Assembly (NCBI RefSeq): GCF_033958435.1
Contig: NC_134150.1
Span: forward strand, 34,467,501 to 34,531,500
DNA length: 64,000 nt
Direction of reading: 5' to 3'
Source of the DNA: Carettochelys insculpta
Lineage: Eukaryota; Chordata; Testudines; Carettochelyidae
Numbering within the stretch: the first letter of the stretch is position 1; each line of letters begins with the position of its first letter. The notes beneath the pieces were generated by a model. The model did no database searches, was not told the origin of the DNA, and was given only the letters and a program-made list of their open reading frames with translations. Positions 1-11,832 of the stretch are shown here, piece after piece. The position numbers and the translations under genes were made by a program.

Positions 1-2255
1 GACACTATTTGCCAGATCATTTTTGTCCTTTACAGCTGTTTCTTTGTTCTTGATACTGTTTCTTATTTCTTTAGTTGATCACGTTGTCATCTGGCTCCAC
101 ATCTGTCATTTACATCTCATTAATGTCAACTGTATCCTCCGGGTCGAATCATATAATGAAAAAGATAGCACATAGGGTGTGAATATTACAGAAATATCAA
201 TAAATAGGGTTGGGTAGGGGATTGACAGAAAAGGCATGCTACTTCCCTTATCCTCCAGTACCACAAAAGCATCTAATGAAAGCACTAAATGGTTGTTTTT
301 TTTTCCCTTTTTGAGGCAGGAAGACCTTGTATTTTAAGTACATTATTTTTATTTACCCATCACATACAAATCACAGCCACCATCACAGCCTGCTGATGAC
401 TGCAGTCTGCAGCTCTCTGCAGTCTAAACCCTGCTTTCCAAAATGGATGTTTGGCCTTTGCAGCCACTCACCCCCTCCTTACATAACAACAACTGCTGCT
501 CCACACAATAGTTGGGCAACACGGTTTGAGAAAAGTGGCTGGACAGAGCCAGAGGAAATCACTTTGATATTCACATTGTGTTGGAACACTGGATCAAGCA
601 GGTTAATTCTGACAGAGCCAACATTAACTTACAAAGATCTCCAGCAGTACCATGTTTTTGGCTTCTCCAGGAGCCACGAAGATCCCTGCAGCCTTCCACC
701 TTGAAGCTGCCTTTGAGAAAGAAACAGAAAGTATCATTTTTACAGAGATCTCAAAGCAGTAGTGCCAAACCAAGCATTCAACAACATGGGTCATACCCCT
801 GAAATCTTGAGATTAGAATAATTAAGAGTCTCATGAGTTTAGCCAAACAAAATGAAAACCCATAATCCATACAGGGCTCTTATTTGCCTTCTGGCTTTTC
901 ATCATTTAAGATGCATATGATTCATACTTTCCTCTGCATCAAAGAGAGGAAAATTGGAAGACAGAAAATTATTATTTTAATTAAAGTTAAGTTTTCATAT
1001 ACTTGGCATGTGATGGAAAGAAAGTCAGAGTAGAAGATCTGATGTTCCCTTGCGGCCTTAAGTCCATGACTATGTTCACATTGTTTTAGGATTTGGAGCT
1101 ACGAGAAAAGCAATTAATAAAATATGGTAAAATTGGAATAGTTGACAATACTGTCAGTCATGTGACCCTGTGCCTCTTCCACCATTGTGTAAATTATCCA
1201 TAATGCTGCCCCCTAGTATGTACAGTCTCTTCTCTATAAACATGTCTCTAGGGGACATGTTCCTCTCCTCCTTCAACTTTTTACTGCACTGTTTGTTTTC
1301 TGCTTCTCTTCAGCACCCTCACTAAAGGACGTTTCATTCATTTTCTTATCCATTCCCTTCTGCCTGTGATCCACATTCATAATTCTGAATGCAGACAACT
1401 GAGTGTGTACACCCAGATTAGATAAATAATTTAGGGCTTCGAAAAGTCCAGTACTGACCCCAATGAACATGAGTGCCCAATTCCCATTCAACTTCCCTGG
1501 AATGTGAGCACCCTCAGGCACCTTTAAAAATCCCAACCCAAACTGCTAATTTTCATAAATTTCATCATAGCTACTTCAATCTCATACATAAGATTCCCAT
1601 GGCCAAGATATCACTCAGTTTTAAATCATTCACGTGCTCAGCTCATCTGCTTAGGAATATGTTTAGGAAAATTTCTCTTCCTCTTGAGTGTTCATCAGTC
1701 TAGATGTTGCCTCCAGAAATATATCTGTTGAGTCTTTATCAGTGAAAGATTTCACTCTCAGTAGCCCAATACATTTTAGGATAACCAAAATCACTGCAGT
1801 ACTCACAAAAGATGTATGACCACTCTGCATTAAAAAGTACTTTCTTTCTACTTTATTCCAAATACCCTCTTCTAGATAGTCCAAATATAATTTCATATAT
1901 CCTTCATTATGTTCACCAACATCCTCAAATTCTTTATCCTAATGCCCCTAGTCAGTTTCTGATGTCTTTATATCTCACATTAGCATCCAGTCTATCCCAT
2001 CATTTTCACTTCAGTGGCACTCCATCTCTCTGTGCTATTGCAGTTTGTTCACAAAACCCACACCTTCCGTATTGCAACATCAAGATGATTATTCATCCAC
2101 ATAATCCTGGTCAGCACTATCACAGCTTTGACAACAGATGACTATACCTGTCACATTAGATAAACTATTCCTTTGATTCAGATTAAATGGCAGGATGATA
2201 CATAGTTATAATGTTGCACGTGGAGCCTTGGTAAAAAGACAAATCTATCAAACAC
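1..2255. other. No recognisable gene or young repeat
   Basis: AT-rich, apparently unique DNA. Open frames are all short (up to about 125 codons), show no recognisable protein motif and lack consistent composition. I see no tRNA, no clear splice-bounded exon and no terminal-repeat structure. Ancient, highly diverged repeats cannot be excluded by eye. Confidence 0.5.
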
Positions 2256-2258
2256 AAA

Positions 2259-2671
2259 GGCTACATCTACACTAGCCCCAAACTTCGAAATGGCCACGCA
2301 AATGGCCATTTCGAAGTTTACTAATGAAGCGCTGAAATGCATATTCTGCGCTTCATTAGCGTGCGGGCGGCCTTAGCACTTCGAAATTGACGTGCCTTGC
2401 CGCCGCGCGGCTCGTCCAGACAGGACTCCTTTTCGAAAGGACCCTGCCTACTCCGAAGTCCCCTTATTCCCATTCGAAGTAGGCGGGATCCTTTTGAAAA
2501 GGAGCCCCATCGGGACAAGCCGCGCGGCGGCGAGGCGCGTCAATTTCAAAGTGTCGCGGCTGCCCGCACGCTAATGAAGCGCTGAATATGCATTTCAGCG
2601 CTTCATTAGTAAACTTCGAAATGGCCATTTGTGTGGCCATTTCGAAGTTTGGGGCTAGTGTAGACACGGCC
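2259..2671. mobile_element. Foldback MITE, family A copy 1 (TTCGAA type), TSD AAA
   Basis: Non-autonomous DNA transposon of about 413 bp that is nearly one long inverted repeat. Its ends read GGCTACATCTACAC and the complement of GGCCGTGTCTACAC, followed inward by TAGCCCCAAACTTCGAAATG on both arms. TTCGAA recurs many times, and GC-rich blocks (GCCGCGCGGC-like) flank a centre in which AAGTCCCCTTATTCCC is paired only imperfectly. It is flanked by an exact 3-bp duplication, AAA at 2256-2258 and 2672-2674. Short open frames in it are by-products of the palindrome. A transcript would form a long hairpin. Confidence 0.9.
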
Positions 2672-2674
2672 AAA

Positions 2675-3815
2675 GTGCATGAAGAGAAGGAAAAAGCACA
2701 TGAAATGCAACTAAATATATTTAAATGTTTGAACAATCCTCCTTTCAAAAGGAAAACTTAATAGAGAGGAAGCTCTTAAGCCTCTTACCAATAAGAACAA
2801 AATCTCCCTCTCTCACACGGGCACATGCACACACACACAAATACACACAAACACAAACTGTTAATACACTATGGCCTCTTATTTGTACTTTCTGCTTATT
2901 TCTTTCACCCATTTTTTCCCATCAGCAATGCCAACAATTTGGGATGTTCAAAGCAGTGCAAGGAAATCAGTCATCAATTAAGTGATTGTGGGTTTTTTTC
3001 TGTTCATTATAATGGAAGATATGTGACTAAATCCCCTTCACTGCTCTGAAAATCCCAATCTTGATCTCTAATAATAGTCAAGGGAATATATGCACAGTCA
3101 GGTGGAAACATCTTTTATGCCCAGCTTCCATTTATTCATATGTCATGCATGACCCTTTAAGTAATTTTCATATTGCCAGGGTGGGGTACAAAGGCCTAAA
3201 TGTAAATGACAACCCCACTCTATGCTTCCATCAACAATAGCAAATAGGTTCCTTCTTCTCTGGTCACAGAAACTGCAGTAACTCCTCAAGAAAGAGTCCT
3301 CACAGAAAATGCCAAATATGAGAGTCCAAAAGCACGCAGATACCACCATGACAGCCATCTACCATGCACTGTAAATACTTGCAGTGGTAGTAATAATAAA
3401 ATTGCTGTAACTTAGTTTATATAAATGGAATTACATTGGGGATTAATTTGGCCCCTAATACTTTAATTCTCTTGATATATTTTGTGGGAACACACTGGAA
3501 ATTATTCTAATTCCAAAATCTGTACTGAAATCATCCTTTGTAAGCAAATGTCAGTGAGTAATTCTTTATCTTAGTAGAAGGAGGCATAGGATTGTATTGT
3601 ATTCTGATAGCCTCATGCTTTCTGATGTTTGTTACGTTTTCGTGTATTTTAAAAAAGAGTTTATTGAATTGGTATCGTTCCCAATTTAAAGGCCCTTTCT
3701 GCAAGCCCCAAAACTCTTCTTCTATAGAGCTCTCTGGGTTCTCTCTCCTTGTATCCTGAACTGGGACAAGAACCTAAATATCTTCTGACCAGATGCAAGC
3801 CATTAACCCCTAGCC
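2675..3815. other. No recognisable gene
   Basis: Apart from the CA tract this stretch shows no protein-like frame and no repeat ends that I can identify. Confidence 0.45.
2823..2858. repeat. Imperfect (CA)n microsatellite
   Basis: Short CA-rich tract, CACACACACAAATACACACAA and similar, interrupted by AAA and AAT. Probably an ordinary dinucleotide repeat. Confidence 0.85.
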
Positions 3816-3873
3816 CAGGGGGTCAGCAATCATTCTGATGTGGAGAGTCAAGACTTGACCTTTTGACCTCTAA
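3816..3873. mobile_element. Possible hAT-like MITE end, truncated
   Basis: CAGGGGGTCAGCAATC resembles the CAGGAGTCAGCAACC terminus of the better-supported hAT-like element near 10.1 kb. It lies directly upstream of foldback element A2, and no matching opposite end is visible. A weak call based on one terminal motif. Confidence 0.3.
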
Positions 3874-4280
3874 GGCCCCAAATTTGCATGGCCATTTCGA
3901 AGTTCACTAATGAAGTGCTGAAATGCATATTCAGCGCTTCATTAGCATGCGGGCGGCAGCGGCGCTTCGAAATTGACGCGCCTTGCCGCCACACAGCGCA
4001 TCCAGACGGTGCTCCTTTTCGAAAGGACGCCACCTACTTCGAAGTCCCCTTATTCCCATGAGCTCATGGGAATAAGGGGACTTCGAAGTAGGCGGGGCCC
4101 TTTCGAAAAGGAGCCCCGTCTGGACGCGCCGCGCGGCGGCAAGGCTCGTCAATTTCGAAGCGCCGCTGCCGCCCGCATGCTAATGAAGCGCTGAATATGC
4201 ATTTCAGCGCTTCATTAGTAAACTTTGAAATGGCCATTTGCATGGCCATTTCGAAGTTTGGGGCACATGTAGACGTAGCA
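3874..4280. mobile_element. Foldback MITE, family A copy 2, left terminus collapsed, TSD TAA
   Basis: Same palindromic TTCGAA architecture as the copy at 2.26 kb. The perfect centre is CCCCTTATTCCCATGAGC with its complement, flanked by CTTCGAAG. The right end has the terminal GTAGACGTAGC motif. The left end reads GGCCCC instead of GG-CTACGTCTACACTAG-CCCC, so about 15 bp of the left terminus are missing while the outermost GG remains. The flanks are still an exact duplication, TAA at 3871-3873 and 4281-4283. Loss of one terminus would be expected to immobilise this copy. Confidence 0.85.
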
Positions 4281-4449
4281 TAAGTGAGGTCTGAGTGCCA
4301 GTGATACTTTTTAAAGTCACTAATAGTCCTGCTTACGACAGCTTCATTAATGAATAAATTAAGATGCAGAGCTTTGCCATTTAGGTGGTGGTCGGTAGCA
4401 TTACCTGGTCTTTTATTAATCCACAGACAAGCTCCTGTCTGCTTGGGAC

Positions 4450-4608
4450 GGGCTTTTTGGCCTTGGGAAAGTCAGTTACTTACCCTCACTGTATTAGCAT
4501 TGCCATCTGTAAAATGAAGATATTATTTCCTTATTTAGTTCACAGGGGAATTGTCAGAATTAATGAGTTCATATTTGCTAAATGCTTTAGAGATGAAAAG
4601 TGCTAAGG
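4450..4608 (+). repeat. MIR-like ancient tRNA-core SINE
   Basis: The order of motifs follows the MIR consensus as I know it: CCTTGGGAAAGTCAGTTACTT, then ATCTGTAAAATGAAGATA, then TTCACAGGGGAATTGTCAG, then AATTAATGAGTT and GCTAAATGCTTTAGAGATG. Diverged, as expected for an element of early amniote age. No target duplication was sought. Confidence 0.6.
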
Positions 4609-4717
4609 CAGATTAATAAATTGCATCCAGGGATGAGAAAACAGACATCATACTGAAGGAAAACAAATACAAATAACACGATGAGAGCATGTGTTAGCAC
4701 TTTGTTAATAAGTTATA

Positions 4718-5399
4718 AGCTGCGTCTACACGTGCACGCTACTTCGAAGTAGCGGCACCAACTTCGAAATAGCGCCCGTTGCGTCTACACGCGTCGGGCG
4801 CTATTTCGAAGTTAACTTCGACGTTAGGCAGCGAGACGTCGAAGTCGCTAACCTCATGAGGAGATAGGAATAGCGCCCTACTTCGACGTTCAATGTCGAA
4901 GTAGGGACCGTGTAGACGATCCGCGTCCCGCAACGTCGAAATTGCTGGGTCCTCCATGGCGGCCATCACCTGTGGGGTTGAGAGATGCTCTCTCTCCAGC
5001 CCCTGCGGGGCTCTACGGTCACCGTGGGCAGCAGCCCTTAGCCCAGGGCTTCTGGCTGCTGCTGCGGCAGCTGGGGATCTATGCTGCAGGCACAGGGTCT
5101 GCAACCAGTTGTCAGCTCTGTGTATCTTGTGTTGTTTAGTGCAACTGTGTCTGGGAGGGGCCCTTTAAGGGAGTGGCTTGCTGTTGAGTCCGCCCTGTGA
5201 CCCTGTCTGCAGCTGTGCCTGGCATCCCTATTTCGATGTGTGCTACTTTGACGTGTAGACGTTCCCTCGCTGCGCCTATTTCGATATTGGGCTGAGCAAC
5301 GTCGAAGTTGAACATCGACGTTGCTGGCCCTGGAGGACGTGTAGACGTTATTCATCGAAATAGACTATTTCGATGTTGGCTGCACGTGTAGACGTAGCC
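4718..5399 (-). mobile_element. Foldback DNA transposon, family B copy 1, TSD ATA
   Basis: A 682-bp element with the shared terminal motif (RGCTRCGTCTACACGTGCA on both ends) and arms rich in CTTCGAAGTAG, GACGTCGAAGT and ATTTCGAT. Unlike family A it has a central non-palindromic GC-rich core of about 300 bp (roughly 4960-5230) containing GGGGCCCTTTAAGGG. The core is conserved in the other two B copies. A 121-codon minus-strand frame (5104-4739) reads from the core into the arm, and a matching frame exists in the other copies; whether it means anything is unknown. Flanks are an exact ATA duplication (4715-4717, 5400-5402). Strand is assigned by that frame. Confidence 0.88.
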
Positions 5400-5402
5400 A
5401 TA

Positions 5403-8400
5403 GTCTTTTAAATGATTTCAAAAGTTAGCTCCTGTTGACTGCAGCCCCTTAATAACTCAGCTGCTTCTCCCGCCCTCCTTTTGATACTTTTTCAATGCAA
5501 TGTGCAAATGATTTTAAAAAAATGTTTCCTTTTTAATGTGACTCATGCAAGGGAAAGGTAGAATAAGTCATGATAACAACTGTGTAATTAAGCAAAGAAT
5601 TCATAGAGCAGAGGAAGAAGAGAACAGAAAGAGCTACTATAGCTATTTTAATCAGCAAAAGCAGTATCATTCTGGAAGAAAGCCAAGCTAGCCTCATAGC
5701 CAGCAGAGGGAGCCAGGAAAAGTGCTTACTATGCAGCGTTAAAGCATAAAGAGAAACTAAAACAAGTTTTTTTCCACATCTTTAGGGCTTTGCAAGCATT
5801 TATACGTTATCTGCAGGGGTTAATGCACGTATTTGTAGCATGACATTTACATGTTTAAAATAATTAACTAACATTAAAAGCCAGATTTTCTGCAGAAGAG
5901 TAATATTTGATTTCTGCAATTTACAGAGATGTGTCAGAACACTTGATTGGCTTTTAATTTGTTGCCAGGGAGTCTAATCTTCATTCCAGAAACAGAAGTT
6001 GTCCTGAAGTGGTCTGAAGGACTCAGATACAAGGATGCATACAATGTGTTAGATGTTATGATTTCGTCTACTACACTATAGAAGCCTATCTGTATTGTAC
6101 AATAAATTAAGAATAATAATACCTAGCTCTTATTAGCACTTTTCATCATAGATCTCAAAGTGCTTTACAGCAAGGCCATTAACATTTCCACCATTTTTAT
6201 GGACTGATTAATAACACCACCCTGGTCAAAAGATCTTAAGAATGAAAGGACTAGATCATCAGCTAGTGTAATGAGCTTGGCTCAATTGACTTCAATGTAG
6301 CCATGATAATTTACACTCAACCGATAGCTCTGGCCTGGGCAAAATGCTTCCAGAGATGTTCATAGATTTTTTTTTACAAAGTTGCTTTAGTGTTGAGCCT
6401 CTTTGGGGCTAATTTTGGGCCTGAAACTTCAACCACACAAGTACATGAATACAATTTACTTAAGCGAATAGTCCCAGAGGCAGCTCCAAAGGTTTTCCAC
6501 ATGGTAAGCATAACTGAAACTCTCTCCTTTTAAATATCAAAGAACAATTCAGGTTTGCCTAATGATGGAGGGACCACAAGTATCAGTGAGTAGTATTGCA
6601 AATCAGTGCACTGGGTCACAATGCCCCTTGGTTTGGCAGACCTCACAAATGGAATGTCTGGAGCAAACTGTTCTTCCCCCCCAACCCAGGTAGTACTGTT
6701 CATACCAATGGTACACACTGTGCATCACAGGCATACAGCCATGAGTGTCACTGAGTAGTCCCATTGTCTTCAGTGGGACTTATCCATTCAGTAAAGCTAG
6801 TTATGCAGATAACTGTCTATAGGGTGGAATCAATATACAAACAATCTAGTCAATCATTTGCTGGTTAAAAAGGATCATAGAAACAATATATTTTAAGCAA
6901 AATTTTCAAAATATTTAACAGAAAGGGAATTTCAGACTTGTGATAATGAGACAGCGCAAGAAACCTGATTCCTCCAACCGAGAAAAAAGTATCACCTAAC
7001 GTATGTACCTAATCAAAAGCAACTCAAATTGACAGTGAACATTCACAATGCACTACTTACAGTGAGCTACACATCCAGGTGTTTTCACAAACTGTGTCTT
7101 GAACCTAATGGTTATTCCAAAGTATTTGCAAGGAAATCACAATCTGCTCAGGGACAAGCTGTTAACAGAATGAGATCAAGTTTCATTAATAAAATCCTGT
7201 TCTCCGTAAACTCCATGTGTTTCATTGCCCTTTGGACCATCACTGCCACAATAACAACAAGCATTTCCAAGTTCTGCAACCAGGTCATGACTGTGTTTAG
7301 GACAGAAATGAACTACTGTAACTTATGTTGATATGCTTTTATATTCCACTGTGACTCTCCACCAGAGGTGTTCATCTAATAGCAATATCATATAAACATT
7401 TTACATGCTTTAGCATTTATTTTATAGCAAGTAATGAACATATTTTGCTTTGAACATTCACAACTAATGCTAGGAAGACACTTTATTAGCTGAACAGATA
7501 AACCAGTCATCCACTTGTATTTATATGGAGACTTCTTCAGTAATTACATAAAAAGCAGAGTGACAAAGCTTTTCCTCAATCTTGGTGGGACCCATGCTTT
7601 TAGGCAGATTGCTTGCCTCAGATGCTCATAGCAGCTCTCAGTTTAGGCATTTTCTCTAAGGCACCAGCTTGCTGTTTATTGAGGAACTGTCATCATTGGC
7701 CAGCACGGAGAAAATGGGAAACCAAATGCCATAGTATCTGTTCCCCCTCCAATTTCGTACAGGATAGGCCAAACCCATTTACCAGAACCAGTCCAGTTCC
7801 AGTGCTGTAACAGGGAGAAGATGGTGGGTGGAACCCTAGCCCATCCTTTTTTCTGGGCTCCAACCCAGGGACCCTATGAAAGCACCTCCCTGCAAATATT
7901 TCCAATAACAGATGTGTGACAGCTAAGGTTCCCTGAACCTTTCCCCAGGGCCCTCCCCAGCATCTTCTTATCCACAGGTCCTTCTCTCTGGTTCCTACTT
8001 GCACCTGCTCCTCCCAGATCCTCCACTGCACCCTCTCGCCTCAGCTCTTGTGCACACAGAGCTAACAGAAGAGGAGCCCTTTGTAACCAGTTGCAACTGG
8101 TTTTTACCTGGCCCAGATATTCTGATTAGTCTGACTCAGTTGCCTCTGGAAACCTCCTAATGGGCTCCAGATGCTTTAATGCACTTGATAGCCCTACTTG
8201 ATTCTGACAAGTTCCTGCTGGGTCTAGATTTGACTCTGTTAGACCCTGGGAACAGGGACCTATTTAACCTGGCACTAATACGTTTCCCTTCTATCACTCT
8301 CCTGTAGCCCTCTGACCTGACTGTATCACAGCAACAACTCTTACTGAACCTGAGAGCTGCTAATGCTACTTAATATAAACAATGTGATAGTGCTCAGAAA

Positions 8401-8595
8401 TACACATATGAATACATCCTTATATCCAAACTCATATTTGACTTATCCATTACCACCATGTAGCCTCAAACCAAAAACAGGGATGAAAACTGGTTAGAAA
8501 AATAGAATGTAGAAAAGTTAGCAAGAAAATATAGATTTTTTTTAAAAAGTATGTTTATAAAACAGGTCTAATTCTTCTGATTGTGAAAAGTGTAT
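5403..8595. other. Mostly unique DNA, no gene recognised
   Basis: About 3.2 kb without a convincing exon. Around 6105-6215 the order CCTAGCTCTTATTAGCACTT, TTTCATCATAGATCTCAAAG, TGCTTTACAG resembles an ancient amniote repeat. CCATTG(A/T)CTTCA(G/A)TG motifs occur near 6284 and 6761. A more GC-rich stretch near 7600-8110 may be an unclassified dispersed repeat. No coding potential stands out. Confidence 0.45.
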
Positions 8596-8604
8596 ATGTT
8601 CCTA

Positions 8605-8671
8605 GGTGCCACAGGACCCTTCGTTGCTGTTACAGATCCAAACTAACACGGCTACCCCTCCGATACTTGAC
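8605..8671. mobile_element. Short Penelope-type terminal fragment with 9-bp TSD
   Basis: Sixty-seven bases match the right end of the Penelope-like element at 15.3-16.3 kb: GGTGCCACAGGACCCTTCG, TTGCTGTTACAGATCC, ACGGCTACCCCTCCGATAC. It is flanked by an exact ATGTTCCTA duplication (8596-8604 and 8672-8680), which suggests that this small piece was integrated as such. Confidence 0.75.
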
Positions 8672-8680
8672 ATGTTCCTA

Positions 8681-10050
8681 AGGGATACGAATGTATACAC
8701 CTTTACAGTGTTCCTCATCTCAAAAACAGAATTAGTAGAATACAATATAGTAGTTGCTTTGGTAACTGACTTTTCCCCTTTAAAAGCAAAGTAAATAGTT
8801 GTGTAATAGACACAAATTGTCAGTGACTGCGAGATTGCCCTGCAGCTAAAGCAACTCTTGCATAATTTTTCCTGTGCTTTTTCCATGAATATACATAAAC
8901 GGTCAAGTATTACATGCTTACTTAGTGACCAGCAGGGGTCAATTCCGCATGACACTATGAAAACCGGTCATTCTAAAAGGTTATAATTTTGAATAAGAAC
9001 TGTAAGTTAACTGCTCTGATCAATAGACTTTGAAACAGATTCATTTTAATAATAGCCTTCCTCTTAATAAGCATCCCAGCTACACATGAACATATGTGGT
9101 TAGGGACTGAAATTACTTCATCATGTACATTATGAGCTAGCTTCTATGCTGAAATGCAGTCCCTTTTGTACTGTGATGGTGGTGGTGCTAAAGGTATGAA
9201 AAGCAGACGAACATTATAGAGCTGATGTGACAGGCTTCTGAGCTACGTACAGGCAGGGGACCCAAATGGAACTCTGGTTATTTTCTACAGGTGGACAGTG
9301 CCCTTGGCTAGTGCTCCCTGTAAAATCAGCACTTGGGTGGCTACCCAGGAGTGATTCAGGTGCCGCCCAGCTGGCAGCATGTGTTTCTACTGATGGTGCA
9401 CATCCACACATGCCTTGGTGCACATAACAAAATGTATTCTGCTCATGGATGGAAAAAATTAGAGAGAACACTGCCCTTGGAGACCATATCCTGGGGTGAA
9501 CTTCAGAACAAAGTCAAATACGACAAATATTCTGACTCCAGTCAGTACAGCCAATCATTTCACATTGCAGCCAATAATTGCTGTTCTTTAGATACCATGT
9601 AGCTGTTCTGATTTAACATTTACAGTTTAATCTTCCAAGAAACCAGTCCAATAGCCAATCATAACATAACATACAAATACAAAAGATCTCCAAAATAACA
9701 AGCCCAGTCCTGTCCCCTTTGCTTTTATACCAAATTCCAATTGACTTCTGTGAGGCCATGAAGAAGCCTTGGCTGCATCAGTTATAACAGACGCTCATTA
9801 TTAATTTATAAAATAACCCATAAAATTTTTCCAGAACAGTTCAAATGGAAATTAAATAATTTCTATTCTCTACCCCCAAAGCCCTTGTATTTGAGATCAA
9901 CAAATACATAACATCTGCTACCTATCTGGATTTTCTAAAAACTTATTGAGAACACTAAAACATATCTTAATAAAGTAGACATTTAATTAAAAATGTAGGT
10001 TGATAATTTGATAGCTGAAGCATCATGGAACTTCTTTTGTTTTACAGGTT
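8681..10050. other. No recognisable gene or repeat
   Basis: Unique-looking sequence with short open frames only; no family motifs or splice-bounded coding blocks were recognised. Confidence 0.45.
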
Positions 10051-10054
10051 CATA

Positions 10055-10872
10055 GCTTTACAGATTGCAAGGCTGGAAGGGCCCATTACGATAATCTCGC
10101 CATATTTACAGTCTAACATAGACCACAGAACAGGAGTCAGCAACCCCCGCAAGGGTGCCAAGAGTGGCACATGAGCTGATTTTCATCAGCACGTGAGGCA
10201 GGAGCTCAGCCCAGCCCCTCTTCCCCCATGCAGCCAGGAGCTTGCTCAAAGCCATGCTGCCTGTGGATTAACAAACAACCAGCTCATGCTACCAACCAAC
10301 ACCTAAATGGTAAAGCTCTGCATCTTCATTTATTTATTAATGAAGCTGCTGTAGGTAGGACTGTTACTGACTTTGAAAAGTATCACTGGCACTTGGACCA
10401 TATAGAAAGGTCTAAAGGTCAAATTTCAGCACTCCACCTTGGGAAGGTTACTGACCTCTGTCATAGAACTTCCCCAAAGTTCTAAGAGAAGATGTTTGTG
10501 AAAAATATCCAATCTTGATTTAAAAATTGCTGATGATGGAGACTCCACCATGGTCTCTGGTCAGTTATTCCAATAGTTAATTACTACTGTTAATAAAAAT
10601 CTGTGCTTTATTTCTAGTCTAAATTTGTCTAGCTTCAACTTCCAGCGTTCAGATCATATTACTCTTTCTCTGATACTTTCATGACTCCATCATCAATCAT
10701 TTGCTCTCCCTTACTCCCCCCACCCCATTTAGGCACCTGTAGTTTAAAAAACATCACCATTAAGTTTCCCTTTGATAAACTAAATAGACTCAAAGAGCAT
10801 AATCTATTATTATAAGACATACTTTAACATCCTTTAGTCATTCTCATGGCTTTTCTCTGAACCCTCTTCAAT
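10055..10872 (-). mobile_element. CR1 LINE fragment (CR1-L-like), split by a hAT-like MITE
   Basis: The left part contains CAAGGCTGGAAGGGCCCATT, the CR1 3' region in antisense. After the interruption the sequence resumes with TAGAACTTCCCC and continues through antisense CR1 coding remnants such as TCCACCATGGTCTCTGG and CTTTTCTCTGAACCCTCTTC. Diverged and untranslatable, so older than the hAT-like insertion it carries. The right boundary near 10872 is approximate. Confidence 0.65.
10131..10460. mobile_element. hAT-like non-autonomous transposon, 330 bp, in CR1
   Basis: The ends are CAGGAGTCAGCAACC and the complement of CAGAGGTCAGTAACC, a typical hAT-type short inverted repeat beginning CAG. 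It is flanked by 8-bp near-duplications (CCACAGAA and TCATAGAA) that differ only by C/T changes; 8 bp is the usual hAT duplication length. The host CR1 reads CATAGAAC across this site, so the insertion is well placed. No transposase frame. Confidence 0.7.
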
Positions 10873-10875
10873 TCA

Positions 10876-11780
10876 TCAACTGTGATGGGAGACCCCCATC
10901 TGGGATGCCACCTGATGGAGTGGGGCTTCACTGTGCCTCTCCTGCTCTGCCACCCCAGATTCTTCCTGCTTTGCTTCCAGCCTTTTGGAGCACATATGCA
11001 GGTAGGGCCACCTCCAGCTGCAGACAAAGACTGGTATCAGCTCTGTGTGAGATAACTTACCCAGCACTCATGTCCACACCTATTCTGGGGGGACAAACTC
11101 AAAATAATACTGTCTAGCGCTATGTAGAAAGAGCTGCACGGCACAAACTCATAAAAATTCGCTATCTCCCTCAATGTAGAGAGATACGCACAATGTCTTG
11201 TCCCTTCCCAGACATGAATTTCACGAATTGGGTTATATTATAAAAAGGAACACTTTTATTAACTAACTACAAAGGTAAATGGTAAGTGTTTATCAGAGTG
11301 AACAAACAGAACAAAGCAGATTACCTTAGTAAATAAACACAAACTGCAAAATGACCTTAACGCACTGGATAAGTAAAATATAAATTAGCTAAGTCCTACC
11401 CTAATTGATAACTAGTCAGACAGATTCTCAAGACATAAATTGCCTTGGCTTTCCGAAGTTTTCTTATGAAAGTTAAAAGTCCTTCCAGACTGGGATCACC
11501 ACTTTATACCTTAGGTGTTCAGCCTTTGTTCCTCTGGTGTTTCCAGGTGTGCTGTTGGAGTAGTGAGGACCTTCCATGACTTCATTGTCCCTCTTTTATA
11601 CCAATTTCCTAATTGCTGGAAATCAATTTTGATGTGACCTGGGTCAAACAGTTCCCACTCTGTAGTACTATCTCTGAGAGATTTCTATAGCACACAGTTC
11701 CAAAGGTAATCCTTGTGCTTGTATGCATTTCCTCAATAAGCCATTAACATTTTTTGGCATTTTGATTGTTGTACCGAAAG
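10876..11780 (-). other. Unclassified dispersed-repeat-like stretch
   Basis: No coding potential. The antisense strand carries an AATAAA near 11250 (TTAATAAAAGTGTTCC) with short conserved-looking blocks before and after, somewhat like a retroelement LTR or 3' region. I could not find matching TG..CA ends with a target duplication, so no class is assigned. Confidence 0.3.
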
Positions 11781-11832
11781 TGTCAGCAGTAGTAATAGCA
11801 GTAGTAGTAGCATCCTTCAGTCTACGTAGATC

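Noticed and set aside
2321..4249. Mirror-image open frames in family A elements on both strands (for example MTSLAAARRVQTGLLFER)
   Set aside because: They arise because the element is a palindrome, so each arm yields the same peptide on opposite strands. Not evidence of coding.
3816..4300. Second hAT-like element spanning A2
   Set aside because: Only one terminal-like motif was found, with no matching opposite end or 8-bp duplication; kept only as a low-confidence fragment.
10876..11780. Antisense retroviral LTR
   Set aside because: There is an AATAAA in a plausible place, but no TG..CA ends with a matching 4-6 bp duplication could be found.
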